In this document: piece after piece, positions 42,534 through 53,042 of the stretch
Layout of the letters: each line of letters starts with the position of its first letter
Numbering within the stretch: the first letter of the stretch is position 1
DNA from: a virus
Length of the DNA stretch: 64,000 bases
Strand: one strand, 5' to 3'
IMG/VR virus record: IMGVR_UViG_3300042482_000702
Coordinates: 75,355-139,354 of that record
Program-made: the position numbers and the translations under genes
The notes under the pieces: model-generated
The model's input: the letters and a program-made list of their open reading frames with translations, nothing else
Database searches by the model: none
What the model was told of the DNA's origin: nothing

Positions 42534-43441
42534 TATTCTGTTATATTTGTAAAGTTTTTACTATAATCAATATTACTACCTCTATCTTGTCTAACTTCAT
42601 ATAACAAGTTATTAAATTGGTCTCTAATTTCGTATAAGTTATATTGTTTGTATATGTTATTAGCTGTGTCATATAGAGTGTAAATTCCATCATCCATTGA
42701 TTTAGTTTGATTACCAAACAACGCAATTGCAAGAGTTGAGAAATCATGTTCAGCTATTTCAACATCTAATGTTATTGGATTAAAGAAAGTATTACTAATA
42801 ATAATATTTTGATTTGGCTGACCAATATATGGTGTCGCATTTGGTTTATTAGTTGGTGCCGATGATGGGGACATAGTACAAAATATCAAATTAGTACTAT
42901 TATCCGTATATCTATATCTTATAGCCTTTTGAGATGTATTAACCAAGTTTTGAACAACCGGTTCACAAAAGAAAGAAGATGTAATTAATCTAAAAAAATT
43001 AGGTATTTTAGTGTTATCAGAATTTAAATACTCGACCCTAAAACCTACCAATCCTTGATTAACAAATTTGTTTTTAAATTCGGGAGGAACACTATTCAAA
43101 TCAATTATAATACCTTTAACATTAGGTAATGCCGACAACACCCCACAATCCAATATAGTGGTTCTTATTTGAGCTGGTCTAATAAATAAGGTATAGATAC
43201 CTATTTTGTTAAATTGGTCAGCAGGGAGTCTTAAATTGTATAATCCACCCAATATTTCAACATCCGCAACACCACCAGTGGTTTGACTGTTAAAATAAGG
43301 TCTTAATATGTCCGCCGAGTTTAATTTTGTTAAAACAAAATTATCTGTTTCATCTCTTGATGGTGTGTAATTTAAAATTATCTCCACATCCGCTGGAGAT
43401 ACATCTGCTGGTCTTATCGTTCCGTATGTTCCTGTTGCCAT
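42533..43441 (-). CDS. Tail/baseplate structural protein, 302 aa
   Basis: Not recognised. Starts MATGTYGTIRPADVSPADVE. Beta-rich, with Asn- and Thr-rich segments. One-base overlap with the downstream gene and a 1-nt gap from the upstream one. Structural role inferred from the operon. Confidence 0.6.
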   Translation of the reverse strand: MATGTYGTIRPADVSPADVEIILNYTPSRDETDNFVLTKLNSADILRPYFNSQTTGGVADVEILGGLYNLRLPADQFNKIGIYTLFIRPAQIRTTILDCGVLSALPNVKGIIIDLNSVPPEFKNKFVNQGLVGFRVEYLNSDNTKIPNFFRLITSSFFCEPVVQNLVNTSQKAIRYRYTDNSTNLIFCTMSPSSAPTNKPNATPYIGQPNQNIIISNTFFNPITLDVEIAEHDFSTLAIALFGNQTKSMDDGIYTLYDTANNIYKQYNLYEIRDQFNNLLYEVRQDRGSNIDYSKNFTNITE

Positions 43442-43442
43442 A

Positions 43443-44570
43443 TTATATTGTTATTATATTAAAAAATCCGTAACCATATTTTTCAAGGTCACCTATATTA
43501 TCAATTTCACCCATTCTTTCAAGTCTTTCCAAACCTGACTGTTTTCCTCTATCAATAAATACATTAGATTGCACTTCTGCTTCATCAATTACATTTAATA
43601 ATACCTCATTTTTTGTAATTATCGAGCAATCCGTCTCAATTGGCGCGACGTTACTAACCACAAATATAGTTGTACCATCTTCATAGTCGTAATAATCAAT
43701 ATTATTAATACTATAACCAATATTTAAACCATCTCTTGATATTCCTGAATATATTCCAACAACTCCCGATGTTCCAGTAACTTGGATACCTAATTTATAA
43801 CCCCCATCAACTAAATCAGATTTTTTACCATAAACTTGTAAATCTTTAACAGATGATTTTGTATATCCACTAATAATTAATGGAGATGATGAAAACGGGT
43901 CTGTTTCACCTGGATAAACATCACAAGTCTCATCACCATTAAAAATATAATCATACATTAAAGGTGTTCCCGACCAATTACCACCAGCAGGAATAAAATA
44001 TGCCGTTCCTTTTGGGTTTGTAATTACATTATTAGTAAAAGGTACCGTCACGGTTTTAACTACCACATTAGAACCCCAAGGACTCATCCCTGACATAGTT
44101 ATTGTATAATCTTTTGGCGTAGTTGTAAACGGATATGGGTGGGAATAAAAATTGGGGGAATTTTGTGTTATGATTTGTTGAGAAGTATTATCCCCCCAAT
44201 CTATCTTATAACTAGAAAACTCCAAATATTTTTTAAATTCAGTATCTGAAGTATTATAAAAATTATATTTATAAGGTTCTGATGTATTTGCCGAAAATAA
44301 AAAATTGGTCATAGTTTCTTTTTGTAAAACCATACCATCAAACACTGAATAATACCCAATATCCACAGTATTTTCAGTAAATAAAATAGGGATTGTTAAT
44401 CCGGTTAATAAGGAATCATATTGAGTTGTCTCCGAATTATATGTACCACCAGATAAAATCTGTGTCATAGATGAATACACATAAACATCGGTGTTTTGAT
44501 ACATAACTTTAAAAATATCACCCTTAATAACTTCCGGAGAAATTTTAATATAACGATTTCTTTCTTCCAT
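43443..44570 (-). CDS. Tail/baseplate structural protein, 375 aa
   Basis: Not recognised. Beta-rich sequence with a PKD-like stretch around residues 110-160 (YKIDWGDNTSQQIITQ ... TITMSGMSPWG), typical of bacteroidete surface proteins. Two nt from the upstream gene. Confidence 0.6.
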   Translation of the reverse strand: MEERNRYIKISPEVIKGDIFKVMYQNTDVYVYSSMTQILSGGTYNSETTQYDSLLTGLTIPILFTENTVDIGYYSVFDGMVLQKETMTNFLFSANTSEPYKYNFYNTSDTEFKKYLEFSSYKIDWGDNTSQQIITQNSPNFYSHPYPFTTTPKDYTITMSGMSPWGSNVVVKTVTVPFTNNVITNPKGTAYFIPAGGNWSGTPLMYDYIFNGDETCDVYPGETDPFSSSPLIISGYTKSSVKDLQVYGKKSDLVDGGYKLGIQVTGTSGVVGIYSGISRDGLNIGYSINNIDYYDYEDGTTIFVVSNVAPIETDCSIITKNEVLLNVIDEAEVQSNVFIDRGKQSGLERLERMGEIDNIGDLEKYGYGFFNIITI

Positions 44571-44572
44571 AA

Positions 44573-45403
44573 TTAAGGATTAACATATTCATACCATTTT
44601 ATGGAACTAGTTGTTCCCACTCTAACATCATTATTGTTAATATCTTTATCAAAAACTTGATATGTTTTTTTATTGTAATCTAATTTTACTTTGTAATAAA
44701 AATTTAAATCGTTAAATTGGAACAATGTAGGTTTTAACAATATTTGAGGAGTTTTACTCATTTTAACATACACTCCCAGTCTAGCATCAAAGAATTTTGC
44801 ACTCATATAAAAAGTGTCTATATCTATAAAATCCTTTTTTCTTAACCAATATATAAAAAACCCTTCTTTATCACCAACAAAATCTAATGTATATGATGGT
44901 ATTTTTATATTAACATTTGGAATATATTCTGAAATACTAACTGATTCAGTCGCTCCCTGCTGAACAGGAATAATTATTGTAAAATAATTTGTTTGAGATT
45001 TTCCTTCGGTTGTATCGTAAAAATCCAATTTAAAAAATGATTTGGTAAATGGTTTTTCATAATAATACACTTCCGATTTTGTAAATCCTTCGGGTATATA
45101 ACTAGTAATCCAATCATTAGTTGTTGAAGATATTACTTGTGTTGAAGGGTTATCCGGAACACCTCCATCAACACTAAAAAAATGAAAATCATATTTAATA
45201 TCCGTTTTTGTATTGTCATTATATGGTTCGTGACTAAACCTAAACACCTCAAAATCATAAGCGGTTCCAATAATTTCCTCAATAACCTCATGCTCATATA
45301 TCTCAATACTATCGTCTCTACCATAAAAGTCCCATTTTAACTCTATTGGTAAATCAATATACTTGTCGGTTGCCGGTAAAACAAATTTAAATTTATTACT
45401 CAC
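44573..45403 (-). CDS. Tail/baseplate structural protein, 276 aa, GTG start
   Basis: Not recognised. The start codon is GTG at 45403 (MSNKFKFVLPATDKYIDL), overlapping the upstream stop by 8 nt, an arrangement that suggests re-initiation. Beta-rich with frequent aromatic residues. Structural role inferred from the operon. Confidence 0.6.
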   Translation of the reverse strand: MSNKFKFVLPATDKYIDLPIELKWDFYGRDDSIEIYEHEVIEEIIGTAYDFEVFRFSHEPYNDNTKTDIKYDFHFFSVDGGVPDNPSTQVISSTTNDWITSYIPEGFTKSEVYYYEKPFTKSFFKLDFYDTTEGKSQTNYFTIIIPVQQGATESVSISEYIPNVNIKIPSYTLDFVGDKEGFFIYWLRKKDFIDIDTFYMSAKFFDARLGVYVKMSKTPQILLKPTLFQFNDLNFYYKVKLDYNKKTYQVFDKDINNNDVRVGTTSSIKWYEYVNP

Positions 45404-47222
45404 AATTATCTATTATTGGTTCAGCTATTATGGTCTGTTCATTATAATTAGTCCCCTCTGGTATTATTCTAAAAATTATATTCTTATATGGGTAATGAAC
45501 ACCATTTAAGAAAGGATAATCAACCCCATTTCCTTTAGGGTCAATATAACCATAAGTATATTTGTCTCTCCATATAAATTTACCCTTACTTTCCGAGTAA
45601 TAAGAGTAGTACGGAACATCCGCAACATTTATTTTATCACCTTCCTCAACGTAATCAGAATATTCACTTATCGTAATACTATTGTGGGGTTGATAATAAT
45701 AACCATAAGGGTTTGAGGTTACCATTACAGCTGGAGGAGTTGTTGAACTCTTAGGTCTCCCAACATTAAACACCGGTGGATTATAAGTTAATTTGTGGTA
45801 TAAATTTGATATAACTCGTTCTTTCTGTTCATAATCATTCCACTCACAAAAATCACCATCTAACACATCACCCTTCTTTAAGGAATTTACATATGAAAAA
45901 ATTATTTTACTTCCATTTAATTGAACCCCCAAAGGTGTTGTATATGTACTCATTGGGAAATTCGTGTCAGATAATCCATTACTATCTTTCCACCAATCAG
46001 TAGGTAATTTAGTTGTGGGGTTTAACGGTAAGTTAAAACCATAACCTTGTTTCATACCATAAACACCTAACCCAGGACCTTTTGTCCTACCAAACATTAA
46101 ACCGAAATACCCCTTCCAAATTGTTGTAAAAAATAATTCAGTTATTGGTCGTTTTTGATTGTCTCTAATTGGATTAATATCAATATCGGAATTAAATGAT
46201 AAAGTATATGACTGCGAACCTTCTTTAATTGAGACTCTAGACAATCTATTTGGTGTAGACCCACTACTTTCAAATTTTTTATTAATACCAAAAATATTTT
46301 GGTCAAAACCCGAATTTACCAATACAGCATCATCAGGACTTGTCAATAATTTATGTCTTCTCACATAATATTTTGAAATGGTTTCGTTGGGTATCAAACT
46401 ATTTATTACTCTTCTAAATGTTCCTTCTTTATCATTATTAAAAGTGGTACCGGTAAACCCTACATTAAATAAATTAAAAATATATTCACCACTACCATAC
46501 GCCCCATCACCTAAAGAATAAACCTCAAATGTGTCCACACCATTATAGATAAATCCTGATGATAACTTAACCGATTCACCAACAGATAACCCATGTTTAA
46601 TAGGACACCTAAAAGAAATGATGTCTAAACCATTATATGTTGTATTTTCAATTATAAAGGGAATACCGGTTGATGCCGACCAACTTAAAGTTTGGTTTGA
46701 TTTACTCTCAATAGCCTGAAGTTGTTTATTATAATCATTCTCAAATGGATAACTAACAAAAAAATTCCAATTATAAGTTGACGCACTTTTATTAATAAAA
46801 GTTAAATGATTGTTAGGTGGTTGAGTATACCCACTAACATTATAATCACTACGAATAAAATCAAATTCGTGATATTGGGGAAATCCCTCCCAAGAAACCG
46901 CATCAGGGCTAAGATTACATTGTTTTATAGCTGAATTATTTTCATTAATATAATATAGATTATTTTCTAATGGCACATAATTTGTTGACCCTGTGTAAGA
47001 ATTTTTAAATAAAATAGAGAATTTACAAGAAGGTCTGAATATACTAGATTTTTGCCTCTCATCGTCAAACACTTGGGATAAAGAAATATCAATATTCCTA
47101 TCAAATTCAACATTTTCTTTACTCGTTTGAACTAAAGGAACGTTAAACATCAAATTAGTATTTGACGCTGTTTTATATCTTAACGACCCTAAAACAACCC
47201 TAGTATCCGTTCTATTACCCAT
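45396..47222 (-). CDS. Tail/baseplate structural protein, 608 aa
   Basis: ATG at 47222 (MGNRTDTRVVLGSLRYKTAS) is chosen because it immediately follows the stop of the 1915-residue gene; a start at 47270 would overlap that gene by 47 nt. Asn- and Tyr-rich, beta-rich protein without a named family. In T4 the order after gene 6 is 7 then 8; by position this gene would correspond to gene 8, but sequence does not show it. Confidence 0.6.
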   Translation of the reverse strand: MGNRTDTRVVLGSLRYKTASNTNLMFNVPLVQTSKENVEFDRNIDISLSQVFDDERQKSSIFRPSCKFSILFKNSYTGSTNYVPLENNLYYINENNSAIKQCNLSPDAVSWEGFPQYHEFDFIRSDYNVSGYTQPPNNHLTFINKSASTYNWNFFVSYPFENDYNKQLQAIESKSNQTLSWSASTGIPFIIENTTYNGLDIISFRCPIKHGLSVGESVKLSSGFIYNGVDTFEVYSLGDGAYGSGEYIFNLFNVGFTGTTFNNDKEGTFRRVINSLIPNETISKYYVRRHKLLTSPDDAVLVNSGFDQNIFGINKKFESSGSTPNRLSRVSIKEGSQSYTLSFNSDIDINPIRDNQKRPITELFFTTIWKGYFGLMFGRTKGPGLGVYGMKQGYGFNLPLNPTTKLPTDWWKDSNGLSDTNFPMSTYTTPLGVQLNGSKIIFSYVNSLKKGDVLDGDFCEWNDYEQKERVISNLYHKLTYNPPVFNVGRPKSSTTPPAVMVTSNPYGYYYQPHNSITISEYSDYVEEGDKINVADVPYYSYYSESKGKFIWRDKYTYGYIDPKGNGVDYPFLNGVHYPYKNIIFRIIPEGTNYNEQTIIAEPIIDNCE

Positions 47223-47223
47223 A

Positions 47224-50200
47224 TTATATTGTTGTATTAGTATTAATCCATTTTTTAGTAAATCTGTCAAAAGACGATTTACCCGTTTTTAACCCAAAAT
47301 AAAAATAAAAAGGTGCACCAACAGTAATACAATTAGATTCTAAATCGTTTTTCTCCCACGAATTTACTGAAGCGTTCAAAACATAATCATAATTACCCGT
47401 ACTACTTACTGAATAAATATGTGATTTAAAAAATTGTGTTTGATTTCCATCATAAGTCCTAAAATATCTTGACGCTTTATTTAATCTATCCAAATCTTGG
47501 TACTTAGAACTAAAAAAATCATAATTACTACCAAAAGGCACAGTTTCCCATTCATTTTTTTGTGTTCCAAAAATATTTGAGCTCTCATCAATCCTCCATT
47601 GGTAAAATGGTACTAATTGACTAAAAACATTAAAATTACTAAACCCACATTTGGACCCAATAGGAATCCGATTATTAATTATTGTTCTTTTTGGTGAAAT
47701 AAAATCTCTAACTATAGTGTCTGAAGAAAAGAAAACACCAAAAATAACATTCCCTTGATTATTACCATCATAATAAATTGGGTCTTGACTATTGGGGTTA
47801 TCCGGATAATTTATCCCCTCAAAAGGTGACACACCTAATTCAGAATTAATTGATATCATTTGCGAATAATCTCCATCAATCATTTTTTTATCTCTACTAA
47901 AAAAAGAAAGAATGCCAAGTCCAGTTATATTTTGTAGAAAAGAAGTGTTCGCCAGCCTAGTAACAATTAACATATTTAATAATTCTGATACATCCCCAAA
48001 TGTTGTTGAATTTAAATCTTTTACAACATACCCATCAAAGTCATCAGACATTATGATTTCTTGTAAATAATTACTTCTAGGACCTAAATCTAACATAGTC
48101 GTTGGTGTCTTTAAATTATACGAATTGCCTCCGTTTTTATTTTCATGACCAATAAAACCATAATCTAAACTATATGGACTACTTCTATAGAAAAAATTAT
48201 TATTATTTGGATTAAACACAATTACATCTCTACAATACCTATTTATTGGTGAATTTGGTGGTGTTGAGGTAGGACCGGTATATATAACATCATTCTTAAA
48301 AGTAAATGCATATAGAGTACCATTAATCCAATTATTGGTAAATAAATGTGAAAACACGTTTCTACAAGCCGCAAAAATTGTTTGGATTCTACCCGTCCAT
48401 TCAACAATACGCTCAATGTCACTAATTAAACTTAGAATTGGTTTTGTCATTAAAATATAACACCCGTTTCTAAAATCTTGTTTACCTCCACCACCTTTCC
48501 AACATGTATCTGAGGTTTGTTGAATCTTAATTTCGTTATTACTATTATAATAACAATTTAATGGAGCCATATTATTACAACTAAATGAATCAATTACAGA
48601 GCTAAAAACAGCCGGTTCATTTGCTGTATCAAACGAACCATCCGTAAGATTTCCTGACCCTGTTGACGCAAGCGATTGACTTGTAGACGTACCATCGTCC
48701 GATATGAGAAAAATACTAAAATTAGTATTTGCATGTAATGCGAAACTATTATCAATATTATCTTGGAGAGTAGTTGATGTCGGTAATCTATCCGACCTCA
48801 TAACTATTTGAGTTCCAGATGTACCTAATCCAATATTCATTGTTAAACTACTTAAGTATTTTGGAGCGTAATAAAGATTCCTAGTTTCCACAGGTGATTG
48901 GACACCAGCTTGTTTAGCAATATCAACAACTTGATAAAATAAACTACCTCCATCCACGTTTTCACCAGGAAAATACCCTCTATTATTTGACCCCGAATTA
49001 TAAACACCATATCGTCTATTTAGAGTATAACTAACATTATAAGTAATTGGATTAAAACTGAATACACTGTATACGTAAACTGTATACCCATCCACCCACT
49101 CAACTATGAATCCATTCTGCCCTTGGGTACCAATTCCACCACCTGAACCTTTCGTTCTGGAAACTTTATTACCACCTAAATTATTTAATAATAAATAATT
49201 ATTGTTTAAAGATGACTGTGAATAAGTATTGGTGTTATAATTATTAACATTAAAGTAATAGGTTAATGATGATGTATATGGTATTGTTATATATCCAGCA
49301 TACGCATTTTGAAAAAACACTGTAACAGTACTATTGTATTCAACATCTGCAAATATTTTTACAACAATTCTATCTAAACTATTATATGTTGTACCCATTA
49401 TTGGAGCTATAAATGTATAGTCGTCAGGAATAGGGGTTGTTCCTACGGATGTATAAGGAATTCGTTTTCTTGAACTACGCCCCAAAAAAACTTCCTCACG
49501 AGTAACTGGATTAAATTTATATATACTAACATATAGGTATGTCTGAGAGAATCTTCCCGTTTTTTTACTATTTGCATAAATCTTAATTGTTGCCACTGTA
49601 CCCAATTGTGTTGAAGTTAAATTTGGAACTAAAGATGGCGTACTAAATCCCGCAACAAAAATACCGAATTGTGGTGGTAAGTCGTTACTACTATTGTTTG
49701 ACCAAGTATTACTAATTCTAAAATAATCACCAGATAACAGAGGGCTAGTTGTACTAGCAAGGTTTTGGGATGAACTACTAGGGGTAAACGATAAATTTTG
49801 TTTATCCAATCGAGAATAATGAGTATGTAAATTTGTTGAGAATCCACTAAAACTAAACACACCACTCGTTGCAGGTTTAAAATGAAATGAATCGTAATAT
49901 AAGTTCTGATTGGTTAAACCATCTACTAATGTGTTATTACTCAAATTATGTGTGGTACATTTTAACCCCCCCTTTATAGGATGATTTAATTTAAATCCAC
50001 CTATCTTATTACTCGTTACAATTGTTTGGTTATTACCAAAATCATAACCAAATAAACGACTTAAATCATAAGACACATTAACTCTAGATGAATTGGGGTC
50101 AACCCCCCTAACCAAGAAAATAACCCTTTGTTTCTCTTGTTTTTTATACTTAACTATTGGTGAAAAAAGTCTATTGGTACCGTTAAATTCAATACTTGAA

Positions 50201-52971
50201 TTAGGCACTGGGTCTATACGATAAAACAACATTGAGTTACTTAAAAATCTATTATTAAACGAATTAATATTACTCCAATCATTAGGTACTGATACTGTTG
50301 TTGTATTACACATACCCGTATATTCAGTATAAGTCATTCCTGTTATAACTTGGAAATATTCAACATCCATTGGAAATTTAGCGTAAGTAGCATCTCCGGA
50401 GAATTGAATTATATCATACACCGTCGTAATTCCAGAAGGAATAATAAGAGACGGGTCAGCATATACAACATTTATTTTACTTCTATTATTAATTGTCTCT
50501 CCTGTTATTGAATATGTTCCATATTCATTTAATGATGTACCATCTCCGGCAATATTTATATCCTTTGATAATTCAAAATCTTGAAAACTAATTATACCCC
50601 CCGGGACCATACTTTTTGATGTTGCATCAGCAACAATTGCTATAACATTATCGTAATGAAATTTACCAGGATTTAGTTCCGGTTGAAAAGTCACTTTTAT
50701 CCTATTAACCCCCCCTCCAGGATTACCAGGCGAATTGTTAAAATATTTTCCTTTAGTATTAAAAAGATTTAATCTTTCCGACACTGTTAAGCTAGATGTA
50801 AAATAATTATATTCAGGTGCTTCTAAGGATGTTTCCGCATCTGGGTTGGTGTCATCTGATGTCGTAGGTATCATTTCCGGAACTCTAGTGTCCGCGACTA
50901 ATGTTTCATCCTCAGCACTACCTAAAGGACGACCAGCAAACATACTCTGATACACTGCGTCTTGAGTATAAACACCCACATCACTTTTTTTTCGGTTATA
51001 ATAATTACTCTGTATTTGATATTGAGTTAAAATTGATGTTCCAGCACCTTCGACCGGCTCTTCTGCTCCCTCACCTTCTGCTAACACACCATCTTTATCG
51101 TCTTTTGGTAAACTATCTGGGTCACCGCAATCACAAAAAGAACAATCAGGATAAGACAAATTAGGTACTTTAATATTTTTTAACTTATCAGGAAAAGAAA
51201 TAATTTGTTGCCCAAGTTCTATTATATCCTTAGCTGACTGACATTTCAATGAATCATACTTTCGACGAAACCATTTACCACCAGCCCATCTAGGTAAACG
51301 AGCTAACGCACCTAATATAGCTTTAATAAGATTACAAATGAACGCTACTATAAACAATACAGGAACAAGAACTATAGTGACAACAAATGCTAACACTTTT
51401 AAAACAAACCATAAAATATGTACAACAGGAATTAAAACAATAAAAATTGGTCTAAATAAAAATAACATTATCCAAAAGATAAAATAAATTAAATCAAACC
51501 TAAATACCGAATCGTTAGTAGGAAATTTATTATTATCACTCTCACACGCATCATCTAAAATATTTTTTATACTAATAATCTGATTAGGAAAACTACCATT
51601 CCTATATTGGTCAATTAATTGCGACACAGTGTAAACTTTATTATACTGCATTAAATAAAATGTGTCCTCACAATTAATTGCTGATTGTATATCCGCATAA
51701 TCATTCCAATCTAAACTAAATGAATAAGATTTCAACGCTTCTTTATAATTAGTATTACTTGACCTTGATAATGGGTCTCGAGAACTATCATCCCAACCAT
51801 ATTCTCTAATATTAGGTACTAAAAAATATCCTCGTCTAACTGTTTCAGATAATGATGGCGATTGATTCCATTTTACTTTAAACCTATATTTGGCTTTAGT
51901 TGGTATTCCTTTTTTCGGGTCGTCCGATATTACTTGTTCACCAAATTCATTGGTTATTAAATAATCCAAATTCATTGGAACATCCAATAACCAAGTACCA
52001 TTCTCATCAATAACTTGACCGCCTTCTTCTAAATCAATAGTTTCAAGAGTTGGATATCCGTCAGTATCTTTAAATATGGTTTGCCGTATTGCTAATATTT
52101 CTCCCGGACCAGCAACTAAAGAACATTGAGCCCCTGATTTAACTCTTGGTTTACAATTTCGTTTTACAACATCATCATTAATTGACGACACAATTGAACC
52201 CATAAAAATAGACGTTGGTCTAATATCAACACTAGCCTCAGATGATAAGTCAAAATCCGTTCTAGTTATACCCAAATTACATATTTCAGGTTGTCCCCAT
52301 AATGGTTCAACCGTTATTACCTTATTAATAGATATAATTTGAGGTAATTCCCGTAAATTAGTTGATGATTTAAAATCGACTCCCGCAACTTGATTTGGTG
52401 TTGCAATACCCATTCTAACTAAATCTTGTGGTGATAATGAAAATTCACCTATATCAGATAAATCAACATCTAAAACTATTGTTTGAGAACCAGGTGGAAC
52501 TCCAAAAATCATATAATCACCACTATTGTTAGTTGTTGTTGTATACTTATAATACTTATCAAAAACCTCAATTAGTGTTGGGTCAGTTAATACATCTTGT
52601 CTAGTGAAAAAAGTTCCAGTCGGGTTATGACCACTATGTGATTTGGTATATGGTAATAAATTATATCTATACCCATCTTCGTTTAAATCAATTAATGATT
52701 TGTAAGGGTATAAATCAGATATAACAGGATTAGATTCATCCGCACTATCTAACGGAATAAATACGGATACTTTAGCATTTGGAATACCAAATCCATTGTT
52801 AACACTTACACGACCAACAATTACCCCATAATCGGAGCATTGTCTAGTATAAATTTGACTTTGTAGTACTTTCAAAGAAAGTATTTCCAAATACTCAAAT
52901 TCTTGGTCTATTAAAACTTTAATTGAGGTATCAACACCGGGTTTGGTTCTTATTCTAAATGAATTGGACAT
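47224..52971 (-). CDS. Giant baseplate/tail protein with a hydrophobic core segment, 1915 aa
   Basis: The largest gene here. It lies after gp6 in the place of T4 gene 7 (1032 residues). The N-terminal part has carboxypeptidase-regulatory-like segments (GVIVGRVSVNNGFGIPNAKV; NSGDYMIFGVPPGSQTIVLD). Residues about 490-555 are strongly hydrophobic (FIFWIMLFLFRPIFIVLIPV and on, several membrane-length segments), followed by a basic patch and a Cys cluster CSFCDCG (about 612). The remainder is a long Asn/Ser-rich beta region. A TATTTATT box lies 13 nt upstream. Position supports a baseplate wedge protein; the hydrophobic part is unusual for one. Confidence 0.65.
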   Translation of the reverse strand: MSNSFRIRTKPGVDTSIKVLIDQEFEYLEILSLKVLQSQIYTRQCSDYGVIVGRVSVNNGFGIPNAKVSVFIPLDSADESNPVISDLYPYKSLIDLNEDGYRYNLLPYTKSHSGHNPTGTFFTRQDVLTDPTLIEVFDKYYKYTTTTNNSGDYMIFGVPPGSQTIVLDVDLSDIGEFSLSPQDLVRMGIATPNQVAGVDFKSSTNLRELPQIISINKVITVEPLWGQPEICNLGITRTDFDLSSEASVDIRPTSIFMGSIVSSINDDVVKRNCKPRVKSGAQCSLVAGPGEILAIRQTIFKDTDGYPTLETIDLEEGGQVIDENGTWLLDVPMNLDYLITNEFGEQVISDDPKKGIPTKAKYRFKVKWNQSPSLSETVRRGYFLVPNIREYGWDDSSRDPLSRSSNTNYKEALKSYSFSLDWNDYADIQSAINCEDTFYLMQYNKVYTVSQLIDQYRNGSFPNQIISIKNILDDACESDNNKFPTNDSVFRFDLIYFIFWIMLFLFRPIFIVLIPVVHILWFVLKVLAFVVTIVLVPVLFIVAFICNLIKAILGALARLPRWAGGKWFRRKYDSLKCQSAKDIIELGQQIISFPDKLKNIKVPNLSYPDCSFCDCGDPDSLPKDDKDGVLAEGEGAEEPVEGAGTSILTQYQIQSNYYNRKKSDVGVYTQDAVYQSMFAGRPLGSAEDETLVADTRVPEMIPTTSDDTNPDAETSLEAPEYNYFTSSLTVSERLNLFNTKGKYFNNSPGNPGGGVNRIKVTFQPELNPGKFHYDNVIAIVADATSKSMVPGGIISFQDFELSKDINIAGDGTSLNEYGTYSITGETINNRSKINVVYADPSLIIPSGITTVYDIIQFSGDATYAKFPMDVEYFQVITGMTYTEYTGMCNTTTVSVPNDWSNINSFNNRFLSNSMLFYRIDPVPNSSIEFNGTNRLFSPIVKYKKQEKQRVIFLVRGVDPNSSRVNVSYDLSRLFGYDFGNNQTIVTSNKIGGFKLNHPIKGGLKCTTHNLSNNTLVDGLTNQNLYYDSFHFKPATSGVFSFSGFSTNLHTHYSRLDKQNLSFTPSSSSQNLASTTSPLLSGDYFRISNTWSNNSSNDLPPQFGIFVAGFSTPSLVPNLTSTQLGTVATIKIYANSKKTGRFSQTYLYVSIYKFNPVTREEVFLGRSSRKRIPYTSVGTTPIPDDYTFIAPIMGTTYNSLDRIVVKIFADVEYNSTVTVFFQNAYAGYITIPYTSSLTYYFNVNNYNTNTYSQSSLNNNYLLLNNLGGNKVSRTKGSGGGIGTQGQNGFIVEWVDGYTVYVYSVFSFNPITYNVSYTLNRRYGVYNSGSNNRGYFPGENVDGGSLFYQVVDIAKQAGVQSPVETRNLYYAPKYLSSLTMNIGLGTSGTQIVMRSDRLPTSTTLQDNIDNSFALHANTNFSIFLISDDGTSTSQSLASTGSGNLTDGSFDTANEPAVFSSVIDSFSCNNMAPLNCYYNSNNEIKIQQTSDTCWKGGGGKQDFRNGCYILMTKPILSLISDIERIVEWTGRIQTIFAACRNVFSHLFTNNWINGTLYAFTFKNDVIYTGPTSTPPNSPINRYCRDVIVFNPNNNNFFYRSSPYSLDYGFIGHENKNGGNSYNLKTPTTMLDLGPRSNYLQEIIMSDDFDGYVVKDLNSTTFGDVSELLNMLIVTRLANTSFLQNITGLGILSFFSRDKKMIDGDYSQMISINSELGVSPFEGINYPDNPNSQDPIYYDGNNQGNVIFGVFFSSDTIVRDFISPKRTIINNRIPIGSKCGFSNFNVFSQLVPFYQWRIDESSNIFGTQKNEWETVPFGSNYDFFSSKYQDLDRLNKASRYFRTYDGNQTQFFKSHIYSVSSTGNYDYVLNASVNSWEKNDLESNCITVGAPFYFYFGLKTGKSSFDRFTKKWINTNTTI

Positions 52972-52984
52972 AATATTCTTTTTT

Positions 52985-52992
52985 AATAAATA
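52985..52992 (-). promoter_or_regulatory. TATTTATT box before the 1915-aa gene
   Basis: One mismatch from TATTTATA, 13 nt before ATG 52971, the most common spacing for this box. Confidence 0.35.
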
Positions 52993-53042
52993 GTTTATAT
53001 ACTATTTTCAAAAGATAGTCCATAATATTTTAAAATAAATCT

